Part shown: positions 46,874 through 58,729 of the stretch, piece by piece
How positions within the stretch are numbered: the first letter of the stretch is position 1
Layout: each line of letters starts with the position of its first letter
Assembly (NCBI GenBank): GCA_030544235.1
Contig: CM060478.1
Location: 6,058,727-6,122,726 of the forward strand
Origin: Lepturacanthus savala
Lineage: Eukaryota > Chordata > Actinopteri > Scombriformes > Trichiuridae
Direction: 5' to 3'
Length of the DNA stretch: 64,000 nt
Notes under the pieces: model-generated
Seen by the model: the letters and a program-made list of their open reading frames with translations, nothing else
The model's database searches: none
Told to the model about the DNA's origin: nothing
Program-made: the position numbers and the translations under genes

Positions 46874-46912
46874 ACAATCCACTATCAGAATAGTTGTTAG
46901 TTGCAGCTCTAC
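46874..46912 (-). mobile_element. family-A repeat, terminal fragment
   Basis: Only AATCCACTATCAGAATAGTT plus GTTAGTTGCAGCTCTA remains. Confidence 0.7.
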
Positions 46913-47099
46913 ACTGCAGCATTCTGCCATTAAAGCTTTTTATTTCAGGTGCAAACACTCGTCTTTATCAAAGACAGACATGTGTTTTTGTTCCTTTTCC
47001 TCTGAAGTGAAGCCTGATCGCTTAAACTCACAGGAAGTGTTGATTTATCATTTTTCCCCTCAGCTGTTTGAATTTATTTTATTTCAATGTGATTTGACT

Positions 47100-47720
47100 G
47101 GTTAATGTGGGCGGGGCCACCTGTCTGACTCCCTGTTGCCCCGCCCTCAATCACAATTGAACCCAAACACTAACTTACAGCGTAGGAACCAGACGGAGCA
47201 TGACAGTGGATGTTTTACAGGATTATTGCAGATTTGTTTTGGCTGAAGTGTTCAGAGTTCTGCCAGCTGCAGAAACGGCAGAGCCATTACTAACAAGTCT
47301 GAGTCACATCTGACATGTAGCTGCAAATCACAGTCAGTCACCCGACTCTGGTTCCAGTGTCGCTGCCTCCACCAGCTCCTCCTCTACTCCACTGTCAACA
47401 CACAGCAGCCAACAGACGTCCTGCAGCTGCCAGCACACCGCACCACGAACCATGACTCAGCATTTACTCTGGGCTGCTGCAAGATTAGAGTGTTTGGTAC
47501 AAGAGAATCTGGACCAGAACCAGGACCAGGTTTATTGCTGGCAAATAATCTAAAATAGATACAATAAAAAGGAAGAAGAAGAAGAAGAAGATCATTTGCA
47601 AAAAAAAAAAAAAAACAGGTGAGGAGCTGCTACAGGTTTATATATAATTAAAGAGAATGAAATATTTGAATGTTTAGTGAAAAAAGCTGCATGAAATTAA
47701 AACTTCCCAGAGAAACCATA
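47100..47720. other. no gene recognised
   Basis: GGGCGGGGCC at 47109 faces GCCCCGCCC at 47138, two inverted GC boxes 20 bp apart. A (GAA)6 run lies at 47572-47590 and an A15 run just after it. No open frame of interest. Confidence 0.45.
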
Positions 47721-47726
47721 ACATGC

Positions 47727-47872
47727 AATAGGGCTGCAACCAATGATTAATTTGATACTGGATTAATCTAATGATTATTGAAACGATTAACGGATTAGTT
47801 GTTTGGTTCACAAAATGGTGCAAAATGTTGATCACTGTTTCCCAAAACTGAAGATTCAATTCATAGAAAATC
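47727..47872 (+). mobile_element. family-A repeat, left half
   Basis: Starts AATAGGGCTGCAACCAATGA and stops after TGTTTCCCAAAACTGAAGAT. Confidence 0.82.
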
Positions 47873-47879
47873 AATAAAC

Positions 47880-48845
47880 TGTTTAAATAAGAGAGAAAGC
47901 TGCCAAACTACTTCTTTTAACTCTGCTCCGTCTCTTTATTCTAAATTGTTGTTTTCACCAAAAGTTTAAATCATCATCAGTGTTTTGGTTCCTTCTGTCC
48001 GCTTGTTACTTTATCAGGTAATTATCACCTGAGCTCCAGAGGATGAATGTGGAACAGCTGATTAACCTCGAGCTGAACTATGTGTTATACAGTTTTGATG
48101 CACACCTGCCGTCCAATCAGAGAGGAGGATGGTGTAATGATTAATAACAACTTGTGAATCTTCTGAATGTGATATACACATTTTTTTGTACATGAAACAG
48201 AACATTTGTGAGAGAATAAAGTTAAAGTTTACCTAATTATCCGATACCTAGAATGCATCTCTTACTGTGTGGTGATCCACTGTCTCTGCTTCCACAGTAG
48301 CTGCAGGTTCACTTCATGTTGAGATGATGCAAACTAAAAAAAAAGAAGAAAATAGGACAGAATCTCATATTATATAAATTATGATGTCATCTGAAGATGA
48401 AGGCTCCTGGCGAAACAAGATGAGGAACCTGAGATAAACGGTAATATTTAAAGATATTTCAGCCTCCGGTGTGGAGGGATGATAGATGAATCAGCTGAGT
48501 TGGATCTTCTGACTGAGGCTGGAGTCCAGCTTCCAGTTTGCAGCTTCCAGCGCGGGTCACCCAGAGTGCTTCCCCCCACCGGGCCGCCTGTACCTTCCTC
48601 TGGTCTGGCCTTTTATTTAAGACTGTCTGAGAGATGCAGTTCATTCATTCACGTGGCTCTTCCACAATGTACCAGACTTACAGGACCAAAGCCTGTTGGC
48701 CTGATACTGGCTTATTTCAGCAGGTTCTTCCCTTAAAATCATTTTACTGATCCATCATGTGACATGAAAACATACATAGAAACCATCATAATCACTCACT
48801 TCTAAGGTCAATGTCGATGACCATGGAAACAACAAACAAACAGAA
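47880..48845. other. no gene recognised
   Basis: Short frames on both strands at 48459-48736 share the same bases and have no domain support. Confidence 0.55.
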
Positions 48846-48851
48846 GATATA

Positions 48852-49172
48852 TATACACCACTGTTTAAAACTTTAGGTCACTTGGACATTTCCTTATTTT
48901 TGAAGGGAAAGCATTGTTTTTTAATTAAGATAACTTTAAACTAATCAGAAAAACCCTCTATACATTGCTAATGTGGTAAATGACTATTCTAGCTTCAAAT
49001 GCAACTATCACTCCAATGTTCTAATGGTACAATGTGCTTGCTCATTACGTCAAAAGGCCAATGTAATACAATTTTCTATTCATTTTATAACTCATGGTGG
49101 TAAATAAAAGTATGACTTTTCATGGAAAACACTAAATTGTCTGGGTGACCTCAAATTTTTTAACTTTAGTGT
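48852..49172 (+). mobile_element. family-B element, both ends present
   Basis: The left end is TACACCACTGTTTAAAACTT and TAGGTCACTTGGACA; the right end is TGGGTGACCTCAAATTTTTT followed by AACTTTAGTGTG. It carries the shared AAACTAATCAGAA, GTGGTAAATGACTATTCTAG and TTCTAATGGTACAATGTG blocks. At about 320 bp it is the most complete copy here, and it is non-coding. Confidence 0.78.
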
Positions 49173-49598
49173 GTGCGTGTGTGTGTGTATATATATATAA
49201 CTCATAGATTAACAATAACTCATAGAGTTATTTCTTGTAATTTTGGCTCACTTTTCCAAGACGTGTAACAAATCTCACCTGTTAACAGCACAACATATAA
49301 CAACAATAAGGATTTATATCCATGTAAAACTATATTAAACCACCTGTACCAAACTAAACAAGAGAATAAACCTCTATTACTAGTCTGAACAAACCACAAA
49401 CATAAGTATCAGTTATATATCTATATATATAACTAGAATTTATATATAAGTAATACATTTATACGTGTGAATTATTACAGAATTAAGAATATTCCTACCT
49501 TATGTGAATCTTTATCAGTCATTTGTCTTCATCTTAGTCTTCAATGTATTTTGTCAGTCAAAGACAACCGCGAATATAAACATCCACTACAGATTCAA

Positions 49599-49750
49599 GC
49601 ATTAGCGTTAGCGTTAGCATTAGCGTTAGCATTAGCATTAGCGTTAGCATTAGCGTTAGCATTAGCGTTAGCATTAGCGTTAGCATTAGCGTTAGCATTA
49701 GCGTTAGCATTAGCGTTAGCATTAGCGTTAGCATTAGCGTTAGCATTAGC
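49599..49750. repeat. hexamer array of TTAGCG and TTAGCA
   Basis: About 25 hexamers, mostly alternating TTAGCG and TTAGCA, so that the higher unit is 12 bp. It is open on both strands (Ala-Leu or Leu-Thr-Leu-Met dipeptide patterns), which reflects the repeat and not a gene. Confidence 0.95.
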
Positions 49751-49754
49751 CTCG

Positions 49755-50160
49755 CTGCTACAGGTCGCTTCGATTTCTCAGCTCCTCCCTCTGCGACTCG
49801 TTAATGTAAATGTGAGGAACATTTATTAAAATCCTTTCTAGCTTTTTCATCACTTATCCTTTGTTTAACTTCTCTTAGCTCGGACGCTTTGTTTAAAGCG
49901 GTATTTTTTCTTCTTCGTGTTGTTTTATTTTGTAATAGCGTCTTCTTCTTCTTCTGTTAAAGAGTGTGGCATTATACAGAAAAAATTATCTTATCTGGAA
50001 AAGTTGCTCCTATGAACTAAACAACTTCATAGTTAAACGGAGGTTTTATAGATGTCGCCTAAACTTTACCAAAATATAAACAACAAATTTTACTGCATTC
50101 CGTTGTTGACAGCCACAACACTTCCGGTGTCTCTTCGGCCTTCAAAATAAGAGCTCTTAG
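49755..50160. promoter_or_regulatory. possible TATA-less promoter segment with an ETS-type site
   Basis: Directly after the hexamer array the sequence carries CTTCTTCTTCTTCTGTT pyrimidine text and ACTTCCGGTG at 50120-50129, the ETS core common at housekeeping promoters. No coding exon follows in either direction, so this remains weak. Confidence 0.25.
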
Positions 50161-50164
50161 CATG

Positions 50165-51355
50165 TACTATTTTGAAAGCTGTTGAAAACAGGAACTTAAA
50201 ATCACTCTTAAGTCGTAAATCCAGAAAAATATGTTCCAGTAATATATGTTGCTGTTGCCTGTCAGTGATGAGTCCTGGTGTTTTTCTTCCTTAATGACTG
50301 AAAAAGATGTTTTTCTCAATATTCTATCTACTGCAATAAAGTAAAACATGTTCAACTGTTTCTATGGTTTTATTACAGCAATTTCTGGTTGGGTGTTGGT
50401 CTATTTTATGTCATGTATGATTGAATTTTAGCCTCTATCCACCATTACTTATAATAATAATAATCTTTATTATTATTAAGCTTTTAACTCTGAAGAAATT
50501 CAATAGTAGCAATGGTGATATTATTCTTTCTGTAAACATGCTCAATGTTCTGTTTGAAACACAAAAACACAAATAAATATTTTGTAGATATGAATGGATC
50601 CTTCTATTTTCATGTTAATCAGTTTCCAAAATAAAACTGTTGTTTTTTTCAATGAGACATTTTCAACTGGAATCATCAATTTTAAGTTGTTTTTTATAAA
50701 ACAAACAAAAAAAAGATCTGAAATGTGAAAGAAATCTAAAAGAAATCTGTCACATCTTCCCACAGTTGAACTGTAGGAGTCATGAACCTGTTATTATTCA
50801 GCTTGATGCCAGCTCCAATAAGCTGAGATCAATTGAAATGTTTAACATCATTTATGAGTTGTTTAGACTTTAGATAAGCAGAGAATCTTCCAGAGGTTTC
50901 TTCTCACACTGTGGGAGACAAAGAAGCATTTCTCCATCCTTTGTATGTCGTGTACATGTGAAAAAAACTGATAATAGATTTAGTGGTGGAAGTTGAGACT
51001 TTGAAATTGAAGCTTGTTCTCAAAGGGGGAAACAAAGTCGAAATGATGTTCGTGGCAACAAAAAAGAAAACGGATTTGTATGTTGTGTGAAGGAAACAGT
51101 GAACCTCATGCTGTAAAATAATAATGGAAGCTGTGAAATGGATGATATGTGACAGCTCGCTCACTGCAGCGGCCTCAGTGGAACTTTTGCTTCTTTAAAT
51201 AACGCTGTTGCTGTTTTGTACAAATCACCAGAGTTTCCTGTGATTTAGTGTTTGCATGTCTATGATGTTGCAAGAGACAGACAGGGGGGGAAAAAAGTAA
51301 TGGAAGTAGCAGAAGCGTAGATTTCCTGACTATAAGCCTCCCTAGTGTTTAAAAT
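50165..51355. other. no gene recognised
   Basis: AT-rich with short frames of up to 86 codons lacking domains. Confidence 0.6.
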
Positions 51356-51364
51356 CACTGGCTC

Positions 51365-51383
51365 CTACATTACCCAGAATGCA
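51365..51383 (+). promoter_or_regulatory. second ZNF143/SBS-type site
   Basis: CTACATTACCCAGAATGCA, with the invariant CCCAGAATGCA core. It lies about 80 bp before a stretch of AGTACTT-type repeat. Confidence 0.45.
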
Positions 51384-51464
51384 CCTGAACATTATCAGTT
51401 ATTCTCTCAGACAGCTCCTGCTGAGTCACAGCTGAGTAAAGGCAGGTTTATAAAGACAAGAGGT

Positions 51465-51965
51465 GAAGAAGTACACACATCCTGTACTTTAGTAAAAGTA
51501 CTAATACAGAAATATAAATATACTGCAAAAAACAACACTACAGTAAAGGTACATAAGTATTATCAGCTAAATTTAAGTAAAATTGTTTCATACATGCAAT
51601 ACAATTTTGCAGTATTATGAGTTGATGCAGTAAAGTATTGCAGTATTATGAGTAGCTGTAGTAAAATATTGCAGTATTATAAATCAATGTAGATAAAGTA
51701 TTGCATTATTGTGAGTTGATGTAGCTTAACTTGCAGCATTATGACTTGATGTAGTTAAGTATTTCAGTATTATGAGATGATATGGTATAATAGTATTTTA
51801 CAGTATTTTGTGTTTTAAATCTTCACATCAAATATGAATCTGAAGCAACTAAAGCTGCAGATAAATGTAGATAAAAATACATGAAAATACTCAAGTAAAG
51901 TAGGAGTACCTTTAAAATTGTGTTTAAGTACCGTACTTGAGTAAATGTACTTAGTTACTTCTGTG
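51465..51965 (-). repeat. AGTACTT-type teleost repeat with an inserted 31-bp tandem array
   Basis: Ends AAGTACCGTACTTGAGTAAA, TGTACTTAGTTACTTCTGTG match the copy at 40228-40352. Between its two parts, 51609-51780, about six units of GCAGTATTATGAGTTGATG followed by CAGTAAAGTATT repeat with a 30-32 bp period. Confidence 0.75.
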
Positions 51966-52070
51966 AATATAGAACAATCTTCACATCTAAACTGGTGGAT
52001 CGTGTCTTTTCAGGTTCAGAGTCACTGACAGTTTCACACTGACTTTCTGTCCGATTCCTTTTTCACTGAC

Positions 52071-52468
52071 GACTCCATGTTGTGGGGCGACACGGTGGCG
52101 CAGGGGTTAGCGCTGTTGCCTCACAGCAAGAAGGTTGCAGGTTCAAGACGTCCTGGGTCTGGGACCTTTCTGTGTGGAGTTTGCATGTTCTCCCCGTGTC
52201 TGCGTGGGTTTTCACCGGGTACTCCGGCTTCCTCCCACAGTCCCAAAACATGCTCAGGTTAATTGGCGACTCTAAATTGCCCATAGGTGTGAGTGTGTGA
52301 GTGAATGGTGTGTGTGCCCCACGATTGGCTGGCGACCATCTGGGGTGTATCCCTGCCTCTCGCCGTAACGCGCTGGGATTGGCTCCAGCAGACCATGTGA
52401 CCCTAATGAGGAATAAGCAGGTATAGAAAATGACTGACTGACTGACTGACTGACTGACTCCATGTTGT
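52071..52468. repeat. target site duplication flanking the SINE
   Basis: Perfect 13-bp direct repeats at the two outer edges (52071-52083 and 52456-52468). Confidence 0.9.
52084..52455 (+). mobile_element. tRNA-derived SINE with 13-bp target site duplication
   Basis: The 372-bp element starts GGGGCGACACGGTGGCGCAG. It has an RNA polymerase III box A-like stretch (GTGGCGCAGGGGTTAGCG) and a box B-like GGTTCAAGACG about 40 bases on. Then follows the conserved body, GGAGTTTGCATGTTCTCCCC, CTCCGGCTTCCTCCCACAGT and AATTGGCGACTCTAAATTGC, and a 3' tail of TGAC repeats. The sequence GACTCCATGTTGT occurs perfectly at 52071-52083 and 52456-52468, the duplicated target. This shows a recent LINE-driven insertion. 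Open frames inside it are not genes. Confidence 0.92.
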
Positions 52469-52772
52469 ATTTTTACGAGCAGGAACTCGTTGTAGATTCC
52501 ACAACAGCTGCTTCATTTCCTCTGAGTCTCTTCAGAACAACGCAGGATAAAGCTCACAGCACCCCCTCATAAAAAAAACCTTTATATCCCAAATATTCAG
52601 ATGATGTATAAAAGAAAAGCCGCAGCATGTGTGTCCCATGTGTGTGAGTTTTTCAGAGTTCAGGTGCAGATGTGTTAACGTAGACTGTAAACAGTGAAAC
52701 GTTAGAATCGGCTGCAGGCGGCAGATCCTGCTGCAAAGAAACCTCCATCACGGAAGCTTTTATCGCTGAGAG

Positions 52773-52777
52773 TCACT

Positions 52778-52809
<32 letters not shown>

Positions 52810-52828
52810 CACACACACACACACACAC
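52773..52828. repeat. (AC)n microsatellite
   Basis: AC run with one ACGC interruption. Confidence 0.95.
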
Positions 52829-52829
52829 T

Positions 52830-55800
52830 CATGCTGGTTTACCTTTTTAACTCTAAATATGGGATTTTAAATGGAGCCGTACACTGGAAAAAATAAATAA
52901 ATAAATAAAAAACAATAAATAAAATCACATTTTTGGTACAACTAGACTAATACTGAGCAGAAATTAATGAATGAAGTTTATTCAATCATGAAAACAGCAC
53001 AACACTAGAAAAAATGGTGCACAGCATTAACATTTCACACAAAACTAATAATCATGTGTTAAACATGACTGAAAAAGTCCTATATTATCAACTTTTTCAG
53101 CTTTTATGGCTACTGACCTCCAGAAAAACAAAGAAACAACAACAGAAAAGCAAAAAACAACAGTAACCGATAATCACAGTTATAAGCTTCAGACATAGCT
53201 CTACAAACCGTTTTCTTAAGCCTTATGTTGTGTTCAAGGTCAAATCTGACCATTTTTAAAGTTTTTGTCTCTGAAAAATGTGGTTAATTTGATCAGATTC
53301 ACCTAAGATCCCATGACTTTAGCATGTTTTATTCAACTTTTGTTCACTCTTGGTGTGAAATGAATGGGGGAGATCAGAATTAATGTAAGAAATGGAACTG
53401 AGGTACATCTATATTTGTCAGATGGACACATATTAGTTCAACAATGACACATTAAGGCCATAAAAACAAATAGAATTTCAAAACTTATAATGTTCACAAG
53501 AAGTTATGTTGATAAAAATCTAACACAACAAGAGATGATAATATAAACAAAGACAAATATTTAATCTTTAACTCTTGTTCTATTAATCATTGAGCTTTGC
53601 ATTTCATATAAATCAGCTTATTGTTATTTTTTAATTTATTTTCAAGTATTTTTATCTATAGTAAACCACAACGTTAGATTTTTTTTTGCAATATTCTGCT
53701 CTGGAACAGCCTAAATTGATTATAACACTTCTATAGTCACCTCACATGTTGTAGATTTCTTTTTATACCAAGTTTAAGTGCATAACCTTTGTGGAGCTAT
53801 TCCATATTTATTACCATTTATAGCCGGAAAAGTAAATAATAGGGCGGTAATAAGTGGTTAATGTGTTTTAAACCTGAAGGTAGAGCAGTAAAGACAACAG
53901 GATGTGAGCCTCAGCCTGAGAAAGTGAGCTGAGAAATCTCCAAACATGCCGTCATTGTTTCATCCTGAAATAAACCTCACAGACGGATTTATAAACTGGC
54001 TCCAGTCCAACACTAACAGCAGCCTTTTATAGTTCACGCAGCAAAACAAAAGAGAAGCAGGCGTCTGCCCATATGTTACTGCTGCTTTTATTGCTTATGA
54101 TGAAAAACTAAATGGTAAAGCTGAAGCTTCACATATGTCAGTGTAACGACTCGAAGAGCTGCAGAAACTCACAGAAACGTCTGAAATGCATCAGTCAGGA
54201 GTAAATCAGTCAGACAGAATTCATGTTAAATGAAACAGTAATGTGGTTTTCCTTTGTAGATGTTAGAATGTAAAGATTTTATTAACTCTCCTTAAATTTT
54301 GCACTGTTTCTGCACCTTTGGGACAAAAATGTCACACACAAAAAAACTATGCTAAAGCTATGAAGCTATAATATAAGCTTTAATCTCTTAAAAAAACGTT
54401 TTTTTCCTGCTCAAAACTACCAAAGTAAAAAATATCAAAATGTCAAATATTACTACTTCAATTTCATTCCTTTGAAATTAATTGCAGATAATACAGAATT
54501 CATGGTTTTATCCTGTAATGGTAGTGGGATTAAATAACAGATAACAGAAGTCAATGGGACACTTAGAATGTGGAACTATATAAAAATACTAATGCAATCA
54601 AGTCGATTTTGTTGTTAATCTTTGACATATCCAAGGCTCTTATTATGTATTATTATTATTATAATTATTTATCTTAATTATGTATGATGATTTTATAGCA
54701 GTTGTTTTTTACATGGACATTTTTACCACAAAGGTGCAAAAGATGCAAAATTTGTCCAGAGAGTATAAAAGACATGTATGACTAAAAGACAAGGGTTTAA
54801 AGAATTCAACTATAAAGAGTTTCTGCAGAATTTTGACACATTTGTAGTAAAAATGTCCACAAAAAACTACTATAATCTTATCATGCATTAATATGTTTTT
54901 CAGCTTTTCTTCATAAATCTTTTAAATAACTTCTTCCTGCTCAAAACTATCAAACATTCAATTATTTTAAGGAATTTATTGCCAGTGTATTTCTTTATTT
55001 TTTGCATAAAAAGACAAAAAGTGAATTATTTTCCATATAATAAATGGTAGGAGGATGGGACTTTGGTGGTGATTAGAGCCTTGATATGTCAAATATTAAC
55101 AACAGAATTGACTGAAGTATTTTTATATAGTTCCAGATACTCCCTCTGGATGCATTCATGGCCGTAAACATCCCATTGACTTCCATTATAATCACATTTC
55201 AGTGACTTTTAACTCACAAACTCAGATCAGATAAATAAATAATCACAGCTGCTTTATTTTAAATCACATCTTTCCCTCCTCAGACGTCTCAGGAAGCTCA
55301 GAGAGGAAAATCTGATTTGTTCAGACTTCATTTCACCTCATTCTAACCACCGGAGAAACGTTCAGTTCAAAGTTCCTGTCGGTATCCATGGCAACCCTGG
55401 CGGAGGCAGGAAACAACAAGTTTGTCTCTTTTAGTAGAAGATTCCAGGTTGTTGGTTTGGATCCTACAGCCGCTTCAGGACCAGATTTTCTATTTTATTC
55501 ATTTCTGTAAACATCTTGGTCTCATTGGTTCAAACTGTGAGGACGTTTTTTGTTTTTCAGCCTCAGGTCTACGTCTGTCTACACCACCATTAACGTCCAA
55601 ACACTCAAAGGATGCTTGTCTGCTTTGAGTTTCACTCCCTGACTTCAGCTGCACTGTAAAACTTCACTGTGAAATCTGTTATTTACTCTGTTCAACACAG
55701 TGACGTTACTGAAAAAGATCATTAGAGTAGATTAATATGTATCTTACAATAAATCACTAGTCTCAGTATTACTGTAGTATATCACAGGAGTGGCTGTTAT

Positions 55801-57190
55801 AATACAGTTAATACTGTAAATACAACTAAAGTAGTAATTAATCACCTACTACTGTAAATACAACTGAAATAACAGTATTTAATTATTTTTTATTGTACAA
55901 TTAATCACCTAATATTGTAAATACAACTTAAATCAAAGTATATAGTTGTTGTTTATCTATTCAAAGACACAATACTGTAAACAGTGCAGTTCTGTAAAAA
56001 ATAATTTCAGTAAATTTCTGGATAATTGCTGCCAGTTAGTTAAATAACAGTTAATCACAATGTGAATACAACTGACCCAGACCGAGGACTTGAACCTGTG
56101 TCCTTTAAAATCATCTAATATAGTAAATGCAACTAAAATCAGAGTATTTAATTGAAGTGCAGTACTTCTACTGCAAAAATATAATAATTACAGTAACATT
56201 CTGGTTAATTGCTGCTGGTGAGTTACTGTAAATTTGATGGTTTTACAATGTTCTTTAAGTTGCAGCAACAGCAGCTTTTTCTCCACAGCAGCAGGATTGT
56301 GCAGAATCTTTGCAGCAAACCTCCTCTATGTTGTGTGCAGCTCTGAGTTCTCCCAGCTGATCCACATCATAACAACACGGCAGAGCCGGTGTTTACCTCA
56401 GCATCGCTGATTGGTGCCTGGTGCTTATTCTAGCAGAGCTGCTCCTCATCAAACACAGATTCTCTGTGAGTCAGAGCCAGGGAATAAACCCACAATTAGC
56501 AGCAGGCCGCTAACGCCGCTGCATGAGGAACGGATTAGTCAGAGTGTATTTAAAAACAGGTGCATGTTCACATGGGCGTCGCACAACACAACAACCAGCA
56601 CTTATAGCAGGGCAGGAGACACAGTTTCTCACAGGGAGACGTTTTAATACCTGAGAGGTGACTCAGCAGCTCTAATGAAATAAACACAATCATCCACTGA
56701 TTTAGATTCATCCTAACGTTATAAACATTATCTGATGAGATGTGGTGATGTAATAATGTTGGTCATTTAAACTAAATTTCATTAATCTATTAAGAATGAA
56801 ACATATTAAGAATGTTAAATCATAGTATTTATGGTATGTTGCATGTGTGTATGTGTATATATGTGTAATTATATATTGTAAATTGTGATGTATATTTTTT
56901 ATTGTACTGCAATGGAAGAGCTAAACCAGGAACTGGATTTAAGAACTTGCACTAGCTATAAACTCTATATGCATCACATTTTGTTTTTAAAGCTAAAAAA
57001 ACCACAAAAAAGCGTAATCGCCTTTTTTTGTATTGATTTATTTACTGTTGTGTGTGTGTGTATTGTTTCTCTTTGATTTTTGATATATTATATATATAGT
57101 GATATATTTTTGCATTGTTCTATTAATGTACTGTATTGTTGAATGCTATGTGCTGCACTGGTATAAAGATTATTACTATTAATATTATTA
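52830..57190. other. no gene recognised
   Basis: Long AT-rich stretch without family-A or family-B copies. From 55740 to 56160, loose units of AATCACCTACTACTGTAAAT and ACAACTGAAATAACAGTATT recur about four times as a decayed tandem repeat. A short LINE-tail-like stretch, CAAAGTGCTTTACATAAAAC, lies at 57238-57257. Frames of up to 78 codons have no domain. Confidence 0.5.
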
Positions 57191-57424
57191 TATGTAATAT
57201 TATATTATATGGAACCAGAATGCAAGGCGAGTTTAGTCAAAGTGCTTTACATAAAACATTACAATTTAAAAACGGTTGATTAAAAGGGGAAGAAATTTAA
57301 ATTAATTATTAATTAATTATAATAAAGAAGATCGGCTGATACTTGACAAAAAGCCGATGAGAATCCTAATAAATAACCTGAATTATCTCGTCACCTTTTC
57401 TTTCTCTTCAGATCTGAAGTGAGT

Positions 57425-57735
57425 CGTCAGCACTTTGACATCTGAATGTGTTGAGCCACTCGTGTTGGCGGGGAGAGGTCAAGTAAGGTCGAAGCTCGGC
57501 CATGTTGTGAAGGTCACGGCTCCACTCGACAAAGGCCGCGAAGCGTCAGACCTCTGCTGTTGTCACAGCAACAGCTGCAGTGACGGACGCGTCGTCACTA
57601 ACGGCGACGTCGGCGTGCAGTTATTCGGTTGAGCACGGGACGGCCCGAGGTGTCTGCTCCCGATCAGCGGCTACAGCTGGGAAAGGCGTCAGGAGTCCTT
57701 CTGAGGTCAGAGGTCACAGGTCAGAGGTCAGCACT
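57425..57735. promoter_or_regulatory. CpG-enriched patch ending in a DR1 array
   Basis: CpG is enriched from about 57460 to 57660 (for example GGACGCGTCGTCACTAACGG). At 57704, 57711, 57718 and 57725 lie four perfect AGGTCA half-sites, each one base apart, giving three overlapping DR1 elements of the sort bound by RXR heterodimers, HNF4 or COUP-TF. No exon is recognised here, although a plus-strand frame of 65 codons covers part of the patch. Confidence 0.4.
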
Positions 57736-58015
57736 GCCTCTGCTGGACGGTGTGTGTGTGTGCGCATGTCTGAAGAATGAAATCAGTGGCTCAATGGTCT
57801 AAAAGAAAAAGATGGCGGAGTAAAGTTTGAGAAAAATTGGTCGAGGTTCTGTCATTTACAAAAACGTATGATAAAAAAAATCATAATATATTATAACAGT
57901 TGAACACACACCTGTCACCTGTGGGCAGAGGCTAATTAACACTAAGCTCCGCCCCCCTGGACAAACTGAAAGCTGATTACATCAATTTAAGCCTGTTCAC
58001 AACATGAATTTCTGA

Positions 58016-58222
58016 TTCCAGCTTCTTAAATCGAATTATTTTCTGGTTTCTTTAGTCTTCTGTAATCGTAAACAGATGATCTTTGGGTTGTGGATTGTTG
58101 GTCTGGACAAAAAAAAGACATTTTAGGTTGAATCTTCAGCTTCAACTACTAATCATTTAATCATTTCAATAATCAATAGATTGATCCACTCTCAGAATAG
58201 AATAATAACTGCAGCTCTAGTG
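58016..58222 (-). mobile_element. family-A repeat, partial, inverted
   Basis: Starts GATTCCAGCTTCTTAAATCG, carries TGGGTTGTGGATTGTTGGTC and ATTTTAGGTTGAATCTTCAG, and ends AATAACTGCAGCTCTA. Confidence 0.85.
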
Positions 58223-58665
58223 ACATTAAAGTGTAAATAATATCATCTATTTATATTTTATATTGATTCAGAGAAGAGTTATGACTTTAACCCAAGAATC
58301 ATACAACATTGCTTAAAAGTCATGTGTTATAAATGCTGTTTTTCTGATGCTAATTAGAACGTTTAGTTTAATAATGGCTCTAATGTTCATATCTTGTTAT
58401 ATAAATCAGTTATTTCCTATGCGTTGATGCTGCAGTTTGACTCAGGTGGAGGAAACGTTTCCCAGGCCGGAGTCTGTTGGCAGGTTTAGTTCTGACGGTG
58501 ATAGTTTCAGTCTATAAAACGGACAGGAAGTTCTCTGAGGGGGCGGGGCTTAACCCCTCACCCCTCCCCCGTCTTTATGGTGACATCCAGGCTCTGCAGA
58601 TTAAGTTCATGCTCCTGAGCAGCTGTCTCCCTTTTGTTCAGGTGGATTGTTTTTCAGGGGCTGAG

Positions 58666-58724
<59 letters not shown>
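58666..58724. repeat. compound (AT)n(GT)n microsatellite
   Basis: A TA run passes directly into a GT run. Confidence 0.95.
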
Positions 58725-58726
<2 letters not shown>

Positions 58727-58729
58727 GTC

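Noticed and set aside
49467..49829. 120-codon Ala-Leu frame
   Set aside because: Produced by the hexamer array, which is open in both directions.
52063..52300. Three frames over the SINE
   Set aside because: SINE body sequence transcribed by RNA polymerase III if at all; not coding. A functional tRNA gene was also rejected because the tRNA-like head lacks a cloverleaf that I can complete.
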